Assembly: GCA_947573135.1 (NCBI GenBank)
Contig: CANPDU010000011.1
Span: forward strand, 1 to 64,000
Direction: 5' to 3'
DNA from: an uncultured Bacteroidales bacterium
GTDB lineage: Bacteria; Bacteroidota; Bacteroidia; Bacteroidales; Muribaculaceae
Length of the DNA: 64,000 bases
Part shown: piece after piece, positions 9,289-17,171 of the stretch
Layout of the letters: each line of letters starts with the position of its first letter
How positions within the stretch are numbered: the first letter of the stretch is position 1
The notes under the pieces: generated by a model
Seen by the model: only the letters and a program-made list of their open reading frames with translations
Told to the model about the DNA's origin: nothing
The model's database searches: none
Translations under genes and position numbers: made by a program

Positions 9289-10176
9289 TCAGAACCCTAC
9301 GTAGTCGCCTGGATCAGTGGCCGAACCGTTGTGCCACAATTCAAATCTGAATGTATTTCCGTTGCCGGAATGTCCGATACGTTCGCCTGCCAACAGACGG
9401 ACGCCGGGCGATGTGAAGCATTCACTAAGTCCTGAATAAACGGATATAAAATCATTGGGGTGTTGGATAACAACAGTTTTAAGACCTTTCGCATCAGGAT
9501 AGACGCTTACAACTGTCCCGCGGTATGTTGCCGATACGGGCAGCGGATCTGGTTGGGTGAAGCTGACTGCAGTGGAGGTCTCATTTGATATCGGGTCAGT
9601 CAGGGCGTCTGGAACTGGTGAATAAAATGCCATGCCTTCGGCTGCAATTGGCGTTAGTACCGACAGATTGAAACGGTCTGACGCTTCATATAATTGTACG
9701 AATTGTCGTTCGGCCGTTGAGGGAGCCAGCATAGAATCCGCGTTTGAAATCCCTTTTCGCTCAGTTGCAATGACCGCAGTCGAATCTGTTTCGCCGGAAA
9801 GTATGAAACGCAGATTTGTCATATATCGGTCATTGGCAACAGATCGTTGTTCGAGTGAATCAAGGCGCATGGCCATGTCAACGTAGCGTGATCTAAGATC
9901 TCCTTCAAGTCGGCCGGGCAGAAGTTTTCTCACAGGAGAAAAAAACACGATCACAAACATAAGAGCTGCAACGGCGGCTACAAATGTCAGACTGACAACT
10001 ATTAGACGTACACGGCTGAAACGGAAAGTCCATACACGATTGAACGTATTTTCCGCTATGAAATCAAGACGATATCGGCGCGGATTACTGAACCCGGACT
10101 TGGTGTCATTTCCGAGCGCGCCTGACACACTGCCGGGCAGAGCCTTGATCCATTTCCCAAACCTGTCTGTTTTCAT
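9289..10176 (-). CDS. Membrane-anchored LytM/M23-like protein, metal site lost
   Basis: A protein of 295 residues from the ATG at 10176: cytoplasmic tail of about 55 residues, one membrane helix near 57-80, a predicted coiled stretch, and a C-terminal domain laid out like M23 (LytM) peptidases. In that domain the usual YAHL is VYSGLS and the usual HFEL is RFELW, so two of the histidine ligands for zinc are gone. Catalytically dead LytM domains such as EnvC act as activators of cell-wall amidases, which is the likeliest role. An ORF extension to 10338 is rejected since it reads back through the promoter at 10182-10212. It is convergent with the DUF4435 gene (11 bases between stops). Confidence 0.7.
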   Translation of the reverse strand: MKTDRFGKWIKALPGSVSGALGNDTKSGFSNPRRYRLDFIAENTFNRVWTFRFSRVRLIVVSLTFVAAVAALMFVIVFFSPVRKLLPGRLEGDLRSRYVDMAMRLDSLEQRSVANDRYMTNLRFILSGETDSTAVIATERKGISNADSMLAPSTAERQFVQLYEASDRFNLSVLTPIAAEGMAFYSPVPDALTDPISNETSTAVSFTQPDPLPVSATYRGTVVSVYPDAKGLKTVVIQHPNDFISVYSGLSECFTSPGVRLLAGERIGHSGNGNTFRFELWHNGSATDPGDYVGF

Positions 10177-10181
10177 AATGG

Positions 10182-10212
10182 CAAAGTTAAACATTATCGC
10201 CGTAATGACAAA
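10182..10212 (-). promoter_or_regulatory. Putative promoter for the LytM-like gene
   Basis: Minus strand TTTG (10209-10212), 19-base spacer, TAACTTTG (10182-10189). Exact consensus on both boxes. The start site would fall almost at the ATG at 10176, giving a very short or absent leader. Confidence 0.6.
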
Positions 10213-10297
10213 AAAATTAAAAATAAGCCAACGGATGACCGAACAAAGCCTTTTACTATGTGTTATCTTTTCATAACAAGCGATTTTCAATTGCATA

Positions 10298-10329
10298 TTT
10301 ATGAGAATTAAACAATAACAATACTTTTG
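10298..10329 (+). promoter_or_regulatory. Putative promoter for the OmpA-like gene
   Basis: TACTTTTG (10322-10329) is an exact -7 match, with TTTA (10298-10301) 20 bases upstream in place of TTTG. The leader would be about 15 bases. Confidence 0.5.
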
Positions 10330-10350
10330 GTCTAACAAAAACTTACAGAA

Positions 10351-11541
10351 ATGAAAAAGAATGTGCTTTGCTCGTTCGCTGCATGCAGCGCAATGCTTTT
10401 ACCCGGAATTACTGCTAATGCACAGGAAACAGTCGTGATGGAAGAATCTGTGATTGAAACTGAAGTTCCTTGCAAAACTCAGTATTATTCTACATCGAGA
10501 GATAACTGGTTTATCCAGGTTGGCGCAGGCGTCGCATCGCCATTTGTCGAAAATGCCGGTGGCGGACACGGCCACTTTACTGCCAACTATAACTTTGCAT
10601 TCGGCAAATATATCTCGCCATACTTGGCATGGCGCGTAAGCTTCCTCGGGGGCGCCCTCCACAACAAGCCCGGCGTCTATCAGAAGTTCAAATATGCCAA
10701 TGCTAACGTTGACTTTATGTGGGATATGTTCAATTCGATGGCCGGGGTCAATACCAAACGTGTGTTCTCTATCGTTCCGTTCGTCGGTCTTGGAGGAACA
10801 TTCGGATGGGACTATCGTCCTGACGGAACAATAATGGGCAATGACGGCAAACCTAAAGGCAATGTATGGGCTCTTCCCGTATCTGCAGGTATCCAGTTCA
10901 ATTTCCGTCTCTGTAAATATGTCGACTTCTTCCTCGAGGGTCGCGGACAATTCTATGGCGACAATCTTAATAATATCCCCGGTGGACGTCCTATTGACAT
11001 CAACCTTACTGCAACCGGCGGCTTTATTTTCAAGATCGGTGGTGATGACTTCAAGTCTTACAATCCATGCGACTATCTTGGCTATATAAGCAATCTTAAC
11101 AATCAGGTCAACGATCTTCGCGGCGCTCTCGCAACAACAAGTGCAGCTCTCGCAGCTGCCGAAGCTCAGCTTCCTTGCCCCGAAGTTCAGGAGACAGTCG
11201 TAGTTCAGGAAACTGCTCCTCTGATGTCGACAGTTCGCTTTACTCTCAATTCGGCCCGCATCAGCGATATGGAAATGGTCAACATCTACAATACAGCCGA
11301 ATATCTGAAGGCTAACCCCGATCAGAAAGTTGTTATCGCAGGCTATGCTGACAAAGACACCGGTTCAAGCGCATATAACATGAGCCTTTCGAAACGCCGC
11401 GCTGAAGCTGTCAAGAAAGCTCTTGTCGAGAAATACGGTATCTCTGCCGACCGTCTCACCATCCAGGCTCAGGGCAGCGACAGCCAGCCTTACGATGTGA
11501 ACAACTGGAACCGTATCGTGATCTTCTCTGTTGCCGAATAA
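10351..11541 (+). CDS. OmpA/OprF-type outer membrane porin
   Basis: Outer-membrane protein of 396 residues that ties the membrane to peptidoglycan. A signal peptide ends in ITANAQE (about residue 25). Residues 50-240 form a beta-barrel rich in aromatic strand ends. A linker follows with a coiled stretch and the EVQETVVVQETAP segment. An OmpA C-terminal domain spans about 293-396, with the NPDQKVVIAGYADKDTG and SKRRAEAVKKALVEKYGI motifs that hold diaminopimelate. It has its own promoter and a strong terminator at 11583-11615, so it is monocistronic. The codon choice looks highly biased, as expected of a major outer-membrane protein. Confidence 0.92.
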   Translation: MKKNVLCSFAACSAMLLPGITANAQETVVMEESVIETEVPCKTQYYSTSRDNWFIQVGAGVASPFVENAGGGHGHFTANYNFAFGKYISPYLAWRVSFLGGALHNKPGVYQKFKYANANVDFMWDMFNSMAGVNTKRVFSIVPFVGLGGTFGWDYRPDGTIMGNDGKPKGNVWALPVSAGIQFNFRLCKYVDFFLEGRGQFYGDNLNNIPGGRPIDINLTATGGFIFKIGGDDFKSYNPCDYLGYISNLNNQVNDLRGALATTSAALAAAEAQLPCPEVQETVVVQETAPLMSTVRFTLNSARISDMEMVNIYNTAEYLKANPDQKVVIAGYADKDTGSSAYNMSLSKRRAEAVKKALVEKYGISADRLTIQAQGSDSQPYDVNNWNRIVIFSVAE

Positions 11542-11582
11542 CGAAACTCTTTTCTCTACCCCATAACTCAAATATTGTGATG

Positions 11583-11615
11583 ACAGAGGCCGCGACGTGA
11601 GTCTGCGGCCTCTGT
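11583..11615 (+). terminator. Rho-independent terminator after the OmpA-like gene
   Basis: An 11-bp perfect stem (11583-11593 with 11605-11615) with an 11-base loop, followed by TGTGTTTATATATTTT. It begins 42 bases after the stop codon. Confidence 0.8.
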
Positions 11616-11628
11616 TGTGTTTATATAT

Positions 11629-11659
11629 TTTGACTTCTCGCGATTATTGTATATATTTG
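11629..11659 (+). promoter_or_regulatory. Putative promoter for the thioredoxin/R-M gene group
   Basis: TTTG (11629-11632), 19-base spacer, TATATTTG (11652-11659): exact consensus. Start near 11666, leader about 32 bases. Because the next three genes are spaced by 10-14 bases, this promoter may also drive the restriction-modification genes. Confidence 0.6.
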
Positions 11660-11697
11660 TAGCATAAATAAACTATTAAAATATAAGACGACAGTAT

Positions 11698-12738
11698 ATG
11701 AAAAGTATGTTCAAGACAGCGTTTGCGGCGATGGCAGCAGTGTCATGTGTTTTCGGAGCCAGTGCCGGCGATCCATATAAAGTGCGAGTCCAGTTCACGG
11801 ATGATCAGGAAGGTGTTATGGTCTATATGGTCAATTTCGACACCAAGGAGAAGATAGACTCAACCGTTGTGTCTCAGAAAGTGGCATTGTTCAAAGGTGA
11901 GATCGACGAGCCTGTGCTTGCACGTATTATGCATGACGGTCAGCCCGCAGGCACCTTTGTCCTTGAGTCCGGTTCGATAGTCGTCGATCCGACCAAACGT
12001 AAGGTATTTGGCAGTATGCTCAATGATCAGCTTCAGGATTTTAATGATAAGGCGGCTGACCTTAGTGAACGATACAGTAAAACCGAAGACGATTCGTTGC
12101 GTTCACGCATTTATGATGAGTTTATGACTCTCGCGGAGTCTGTGATGACTGATAATATTGATAATCCTATAGGTTACTATCTTTTTGTAGATAAGGCTTC
12201 ATCAATGGATGCCACGGAGTTTGCTTCATGGCTCGCACGTTATCCCGATCTGGCTCGTTACCAAAGGGTGAGCCGGATAAGTGAGGCTTTGGCTAAAAAA
12301 TCAGCTACATCTCCCGGTAAGATGTTTACCGACTTCGAAGTTACATATAACGGCAAGACCAGCCGCTTGAGTGACTATGTCGGAAAAGGTAAATATGTTC
12401 TTGCCGACTACTGGGCAAGCTGGTGCGGTCCCTGCTTACGCCAGATCCCGGTGATCAAGGAATTGCTAGCTGAGTTTGGCGACAAAGGACTTGAAGTTCT
12501 TGGTGTCGCCGTTTGGGATGAACCCGAAAATACAGCCAAAGCGATCGAATCTCATGGAATTACATGGCCGTGTATTATCAATGCTCAGACAATCCCGACC
12601 GATATTTACGGCATAAACGGCATTCCCTGTATTATCCTTTACGGTCCCGACGGTACAATCCTTAGCCGAGACAAGCAGGGCGATGATCTTAAGGCCGACG
12701 TACGCGCAGCCTTTGCCGGTACTCTGAAAGTCGACTGA
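11698..12738 (+). CDS. TlpA/ResA-like thiol-disulfide oxidoreductase with DUF4369-like N-terminus
   Basis: Exported redox protein of 346 residues. A signal peptide ends near residue 22 (FGASAGD). Residues 25-150 resemble the DUF4369 beta-domain found in Bacteroidetes members of this group. A thioredoxin fold fills the C-terminal half, with the active-site motif WCGPC at 242-246 preceded by ADYWAS and the cis-Pro loop near NGIPCI, where an extra Cys follows the Pro. It would reduce or oxidise disulfides of periplasmic proteins. A strong promoter lies upstream; the methylase gene starts 14 bases after its stop, an odd partner that suggests the R-M cassette was inserted or captured behind this transcription unit. 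Confidence 0.88.
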   Translation: MKSMFKTAFAAMAAVSCVFGASAGDPYKVRVQFTDDQEGVMVYMVNFDTKEKIDSTVVSQKVALFKGEIDEPVLARIMHDGQPAGTFVLESGSIVVDPTKRKVFGSMLNDQLQDFNDKAADLSERYSKTEDDSLRSRIYDEFMTLAESVMTDNIDNPIGYYLFVDKASSMDATEFASWLARYPDLARYQRVSRISEALAKKSATSPGKMFTDFEVTYNGKTSRLSDYVGKGKYVLADYWASWCGPCLRQIPVIKELLAEFGDKGLEVLGVAVWDEPENTAKAIESHGITWPCIINAQTIPTDIYGINGIPCIILYGPDGTILSRDKQGDDLKADVRAAFAGTLKVD

Positions 12739-12752
12739 TCCGGTTTTATCAG

Positions 12753-13868
12753 ATGCAGCCTTTTCTCAAATGGGCCGGAGGCAAGGATAAGGAGCTGAGA
12801 TACATTATCCCTGCGCTTCCACAGACATACAATGATTTTTACGAGCCTTTTGTAGGTGGTGGCTCTGTGTTCGCCGCTCTTGAAGCCCGTCACTATTATA
12901 TCAATGATTTCTCGTCGGAACTCATTCAGCTGTATCAGTCAATCGCCTGGGGCGATAATCGCTTTTATGAGTATGCCCGCTTGATTGACACGGCCTGGAT
13001 CAATGCCGACCGTTTTTTTGACAGAGCCGGACATCTTCATGATTTTTTTCTCGAGTATCGTCATGATGGATTGTCGAAAGCTGATTTTTTGACTGAAATC
13101 GGCGTCTTTTGTCAGCAAAATCTTGATGCTATTGACAGGATAGTCGATCAGCGGATTGCTTTTGTTCCGGATACTTTACGAGCTGAGATCATAGACAATC
13201 TGCGGCGTAAACTCGCGCGCATGAAAGAACTTGAAATCAGAAAAGGTGTCGAACTTTCTGATTTTGATGTCTACGAAAATATCCGCACAGCCATCAAGAG
13301 CGCCGTCTATATGTATTTTCGTTCGCTATATAACAACCGTCAGCTTATTGCCGATCATCAGGCTCTCGGAACGGCATTATTTCTCTTCATTCGTAACTTC
13401 TGTTATAGTGGCATGTTCCGTTATAATGCTTTAGGCGATTTCAATGTCCCTTATGGAGGTATGGCTTATAATAATAAGATTCTTGGCCGCAAACTCGACT
13501 ATTATGCCTCTGACGAGGTCGCGCGACGTATGGATGTTACGACTGTCGAAAATCTCGATTTCGAGGATTTTCTCATGCGTCATAATCCGACAGCAGACGA
13601 TTTCGTGTTTCTTGATCCTCCTTATGACACTGAATTCAGCACATATGCTCAAAATGAGTTCAACCGAGCCGACCATCTGCGCCTGGCCAATTATCTTGTC
13701 AACCATTGTAACGCCCGATGGATGCTTGTAATTAAAAATACAGATTATATTTTTCATCTTTACAATCATCCTCATATCAATATCCATCCATTTGATAAAA
13801 CATATCAGGTCAGCTTCATGAACCGCAATGACCGTTCGGCAGAGCACCTGATTATTACAAACTATTAA
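12753..13868 (+). CDS. D12-class DNA adenine N6-methyltransferase
   Basis: Methylates adenine in DNA using S-adenosylmethionine. Motifs in order: FLKWAGGK (residues 4-11), the SAM-binding FYEPFVGGGSVF (29-40), RYNALGDFNVPYGG (223-236) and the catalytic DPPY (288-291), the order of the alpha class (Dam, DpnIIA, MboIA). These enzymes mostly act on GATC, so that is the likely target, though it is not proven. At 371 residues it is about 90 longer than Dam, with an insertion around residues 85-190. It is followed ten bases later by an HNH nuclease gene, making a restriction-modification pair. Confidence 0.9.
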   Translation: MQPFLKWAGGKDKELRYIIPALPQTYNDFYEPFVGGGSVFAALEARHYYINDFSSELIQLYQSIAWGDNRFYEYARLIDTAWINADRFFDRAGHLHDFFLEYRHDGLSKADFLTEIGVFCQQNLDAIDRIVDQRIAFVPDTLRAEIIDNLRRKLARMKELEIRKGVELSDFDVYENIRTAIKSAVYMYFRSLYNNRQLIADHQALGTALFLFIRNFCYSGMFRYNALGDFNVPYGGMAYNNKILGRKLDYYASDEVARRMDVTTVENLDFEDFLMRHNPTADDFVFLDPPYDTEFSTYAQNEFNRADHLRLANYLVNHCNARWMLVIKNTDYIFHLYNHPHINIHPFDKTYQVSFMNRNDRSAEHLIITNY

Positions 13869-13878
13869 ATTTATAACT

Positions 13879-14631
13879 ATGAAAAAACTGACTGAAGGAG
13901 ATCTGGTTATACCTGTCCTCGCTTTTCTTAAAGCCAATGGCGGATCTGCGACAATAGCGCAGATAGTCAAACACATTCGCGAAACATATCCTCTGTCGCC
14001 TATTGACCTGCAGCCTTCGGCCACGCGCCCCGGCGAATTGATTTTTGAGCAACAGATACGCAATCTTCGTAGTCATGACAAACTCGCAAAACTCGGTCTT
14101 GCCGAAAACATTTCAGGAGGATTCCGCTTGTTGCCGGGCGTGTCCGATATGCTTGACGGCGGAAACGCAGACTGGATATTTGATATCGTTGAGTCTCAGC
14201 CCACGCAGACTGTCCGCAAATTCGTCGACAGTATTGATAAGCGCAAACACGTGATCAGTCTTGACGAAAACGCCACAGAAGGTGTGGCGATGACTGCTCG
14301 GGAAGCCACGCGTCGCACGCGTTCGTCTCGTCTGCGTCAGGCTGCGATTGATCATTTCACTCATGAGGGTGTCATAGCTTGTCATTGTTGCGGCATGACT
14401 TTCGAGTCCTTTTATGGTCCTGCCTACGGGTCGTCATGTATCGAGATCCATCACAAGAAACCGATCTATACATACGACGACAGTGACATCAACAAAACTA
14501 TTGCCGAGGCTCTCGAAAATGTGATCCCTGTTTGTCCTAACTGTCATCGGGTCATCCATCGTCAGAAACTCTTCTCCGATGCCAAAATAGCTGCTTTCAA
14601 GTCTTATCTCCAAAAACAAAAAGGCAAATAG
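13879..14631 (+). CDS. HNH restriction endonuclease with N-terminal winged helix
   Basis: A protein of 250 residues. Residues 1-90 look like a winged-helix (Mrr_N-like) DNA-reading domain. Residues 165-230 hold an HNH nuclease core: a CHCCG knuckle (168-172), EIHHKKP (189-195), Asn214, and CPNCHRVIH (219-227), with all expected zinc and catalytic positions present. Placed ten bases behind an adenine methylase, it is most simply the cognate restriction enzyme. Known GATC systems more often use PD-(D/E)XK nucleases, so the HNH partner is less usual. No control gene or Vsr repair gene is adjacent. The alternative is a methyl-directed nuclease, but the pairing with a methylase argues for classical Type II. 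Confidence 0.85.
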   Translation: MKKLTEGDLVIPVLAFLKANGGSATIAQIVKHIRETYPLSPIDLQPSATRPGELIFEQQIRNLRSHDKLAKLGLAENISGGFRLLPGVSDMLDGGNADWIFDIVESQPTQTVRKFVDSIDKRKHVISLDENATEGVAMTAREATRRTRSSRLRQAAIDHFTHEGVIACHCCGMTFESFYGPAYGSSCIEIHHKKPIYTYDDSDINKTIAEALENVIPVCPNCHRVIHRQKLFSDAKIAAFKSYLQKQKGK

Positions 14632-15053
14632 ACAGCACTGCAATTCTTAAAAGATAGGTTTTGCTTGAATTATAAATCTTTACTATTGGATATATTAGAT
14701 TCAATTACTAATTTTGTGGAGTAATAGTCGCGTATTTGTCGTGGCTTGACATAGTTTGAAAGCGTTTATCCGCGCTCGTTCTTGAACAATCGAAATTCTC
14801 GCACAATTTCATTTAGAAGTCAAGAATAAAGCAACGGTAGATGCCCTTAATATGTATTCTTGTTCGGATGATTCTGTAGGACCATCCGTTATGGTTGCAT
14901 ATAGGCGTGGGCTTCTGCGTTGCCGTCTGACTTCTAAAGGGCAATGCGAGAAGCCTCGATTGATCGGATGGCAACAGATACAGGTTCCCGCGCTTTCTTT
15001 TTGTAATATTACCGCTGACGAGGGGGATCCGGAGGCATGAAAATTTTGTCGCC
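14632..15053 (+). other. 420-base gap with possible structured RNA, no convincing gene
   Basis: TAATTTTG at 14709-14716 fits a -7 box, with ATTG at 14685-14688 as a three-of-four -33 box. Downstream are nested inverted repeats: 14812-14822 pairs exactly with 14928-14938, and 14910-14925 pairs imperfectly with 14940-14955. Short open frames exist on both strands (plus 14852-15040, minus 14813-15055), but neither looks like a protein I know. It could be a long leader for the following lipoprotein gene, a small RNA, or the eroded end of an inserted element. Confidence 0.3.
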
Positions 15054-15458
15054 ATGAGACAACCGGTGTTGAAACTTCTGCTTATTGTATTTTGTCTGTT
15101 ACAGACGAGTTGCGCTACAATGACTCGGTGGTTCGATTCTTCTGAGAAGAATCAACGAATGAACACAGTGTATATTGATTCTAAAACTAAAGGTCTGCCT
15201 GTGTATTACACTGAGGACGGGATAGAACGCTTTGTCGGTCTTACTCCATGCAAACTTTATTCCGACAAGGCTAAGATTAAATATGTTACGGTTAAAAACG
15301 GGGATATTTATCAGACAATTGCTTTAAAAAGAAAAGATCGCGGAAGCATATACTGGAATTTCTTTCCGATGCATACCTTCATTTGGGGATATTTTGTCGA
15401 TAAGGGAACAGGCCGTTCGAGAATTTACGGTCAAAAGGAGTATTTTATTGATTTGTGA
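15054..15458 (+). CDS. Small lipoprotein of unknown function
   Basis: 134 residues. The start has a charged end, a hydrophobic stretch and a lipobox LQTSC with Cys20, so it is a lipoprotein. The mature part is basic and holds a short beta-rich segment (PVYYTEDGIERFVGLTPCKLY) resembling PEGA-type surface domains, then a hydrophobic turn near WNFFPMHTFIWGYF that may touch the membrane. I do not recognise a family. The next gene's ATG begins 20 bases after its stop, so it is probably co-expressed with the caspase-like protease. Confidence 0.75.
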   Translation: MRQPVLKLLLIVFCLLQTSCATMTRWFDSSEKNQRMNTVYIDSKTKGLPVYYTEDGIERFVGLTPCKLYSDKAKIKYVTVKNGDIYQTIALKRKDRGSIYWNFFPMHTFIWGYFVDKGTGRSRIYGQKEYFIDL

Positions 15459-15478
15459 TTTTTTTTAATACTTTGATT

Positions 15479-17167
15479 ATGAGAAGTGTCGTTTTGCTGG
15501 TGCTTGCGTTCGTGCCTTTCCTGAATCTAACAGCACAACGTATTCAGAAGTGTCAGAACGGAATGTATGGCCTTGCGGTTTCAAAAAACAATGGTGATGT
15601 AAAATGGGTCGCAAAACCTAAATATACTGATATAAATAATAACGGCAACGGTTCTTTCGCCGTGCGTGATAAATCCGGTCGGTGGGGCGTAGTTACTTCT
15701 GCCGGAAAGGAAGTGGTTCCATGTAAATATGAATCGATAGTCAGGGCTAACGAAGCATATCGATATTATCTTAATCCGTCTGCTAAAAATTATGCGTCCA
15801 ATATTACAGAAGAGAAGAGTGATGTTTTGTTTCCGGATTTCACTTTGACACGCGACTATACCGGTTATATTAAGTCATATGTTGAGGCGAAAGTAAACGC
15901 ATGGCAAAAGAAAGGTGAATTTGAAAAGACAGCTGATTATCAGAAGCGCGTTACAGAGTATTCGAGAAAAGCCATGATCGAAAAGTACACGGCTGAAGCA
16001 TGTGAGGAATGCCTGAAAAAAGCACAGAACAAGGAACTCCGTATGGCTCTTAAGGAATATGATGCGGATAATGAGACGTTTTTAGTCAATACGAGCATCG
16101 GTCAATTTGTGTTGCCTGTAAGTATTGACAAGGCTCCTCAGTTTAAAAAAGATTGGCCGAGGATAGCCAGTGAGAATACATATGATATTGTCGACGGCAG
16201 AATAATACTTCGTAGCGCAGTTTTTTCTATGAACGGCAAGGTGCGTGCGGTTTATGATGATCAGAATCATGCGCTGTATGCCCAGGCTAATATCCGATAT
16301 AATTTTGATCCGATTGAAGTTCCTTTAACAGGGGATCGCCCGGCAGGTCAGCCGGTGATCTCCAGCAATCTGATTGAGGTCGGCAAATCGGATATCGATG
16401 TTGATATACCGTCCGTGGCAAGTAATAGAAATAATACTTTTGCCCTGATTTTTTCAAATGAGAATTATCGAGAGGAAGTTCCGGTCAAATATGCAATCAA
16501 TGACGGATCGTCGGTCGAAAAATATTTTAATCTGACTCTTGGCATTCCGGCTAAAAATATCCATTTTATCAAAGATGCTACAAAAAACGACATGATACGT
16601 GAAATTGATTGGCTGAAAGATGTTGCAAAGGCATATGACAACAATATTGATCTGTTGGTTTATTATGCCGGACACGGTTCTCCTGATGAGTCGGATGGCT
16701 CGGCATATCTTGTGCCTGTTGACGGTGTTGCGACCAATACCAAGACTCTCTTCCCATTGTCTGATTTTTATACCGAGTTGGGCGGAATTTCGTCTAAAAG
16801 AGCTCTTGTCTTTTTAGACGCATGTTTCAGCGGTGCGACCAGAGGCAGCGGTATGCTTGCTGCGGCAAGAGGTATTGCTATCAAAGCAAAACAGACTTCT
16901 CCGCAGGATAATATGGTAGTTATGACTGCGGCAACAGGTGATGAGACGGCTTGGCCATATGAAGAGAAAGGTCATGGTTTGTTCACTTACTTTCTGTTGA
17001 AAGAGCTTCAGTCGACTCGTGGTGACGTTACTCTGAAACGTCTGACAGATTATGTTATTGAAGAGGTGTCGCGCCATTCAGTCGTCGTTAATTCTAAAAA
17101 ACAGACTCCGACAGTCAGCGTTTCATCCGCGCTCTCCGACTCATGGACAGAAATTAAATTGAAATAA
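15479..17167 (+). CDS. Exported caspase-like (C14) protease with WG repeat
   Basis: 562 residues from the ATG at 15479; a GTG at 15455 is possible, but the ATG gives the cleaner signal peptide (VLLVLAFVPFLNLTAQ). After the signal come one or two WG-type repeats (SGRWGVVTSAGKEVVPCKYE), a middle region rich in charged helices and a beta region, then a caspase p20-like domain over about 310-562. Its catalytic dyad is His399 in YYAGHGSP and Cys449 in FLDACFSG. Such proteases cut after Arg/Lys or Asp; the specificity is not evident here. The signal peptide puts the protease outside the cytoplasm, unlike most prokaryotic caspase homologues tied to cytoplasmic defence systems. Its 3' end meets the convergent receptor gene with four bases between. 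Confidence 0.85.
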   Translation: MRSVVLLVLAFVPFLNLTAQRIQKCQNGMYGLAVSKNNGDVKWVAKPKYTDINNNGNGSFAVRDKSGRWGVVTSAGKEVVPCKYESIVRANEAYRYYLNPSAKNYASNITEEKSDVLFPDFTLTRDYTGYIKSYVEAKVNAWQKKGEFEKTADYQKRVTEYSRKAMIEKYTAEACEECLKKAQNKELRMALKEYDADNETFLVNTSIGQFVLPVSIDKAPQFKKDWPRIASENTYDIVDGRIILRSAVFSMNGKVRAVYDDQNHALYAQANIRYNFDPIEVPLTGDRPAGQPVISSNLIEVGKSDIDVDIPSVASNRNNTFALIFSNENYREEVPVKYAINDGSSVEKYFNLTLGIPAKNIHFIKDATKNDMIREIDWLKDVAKAYDNNIDLLVYYAGHGSPDESDGSAYLVPVDGVATNTKTLFPLSDFYTELGGISSKRALVFLDACFSGATRGSGMLAAARGIAIKAKQTSPQDNMVVMTAATGDETAWPYEEKGHGLFTYFLLKELQSTRGDVTLKRLTDYVIEEVSRHSVVVNSKKQTPTVSVSSALSDSWTEIKLK

Positions 17168-17171
17168 GTTC

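Noticed and set aside
13431-14063. 210-residue minus-strand frame across the methylase and nuclease genes
   Set aside because: Overlaps two genes with clear catalytic motifs; composition is not protein-like.
14813-15055. Small genes in the gap after the HNH nuclease (both strands)
   Set aside because: No known motif, poor start context and overlapping frames on both strands; listed as a gap of unknown content instead.
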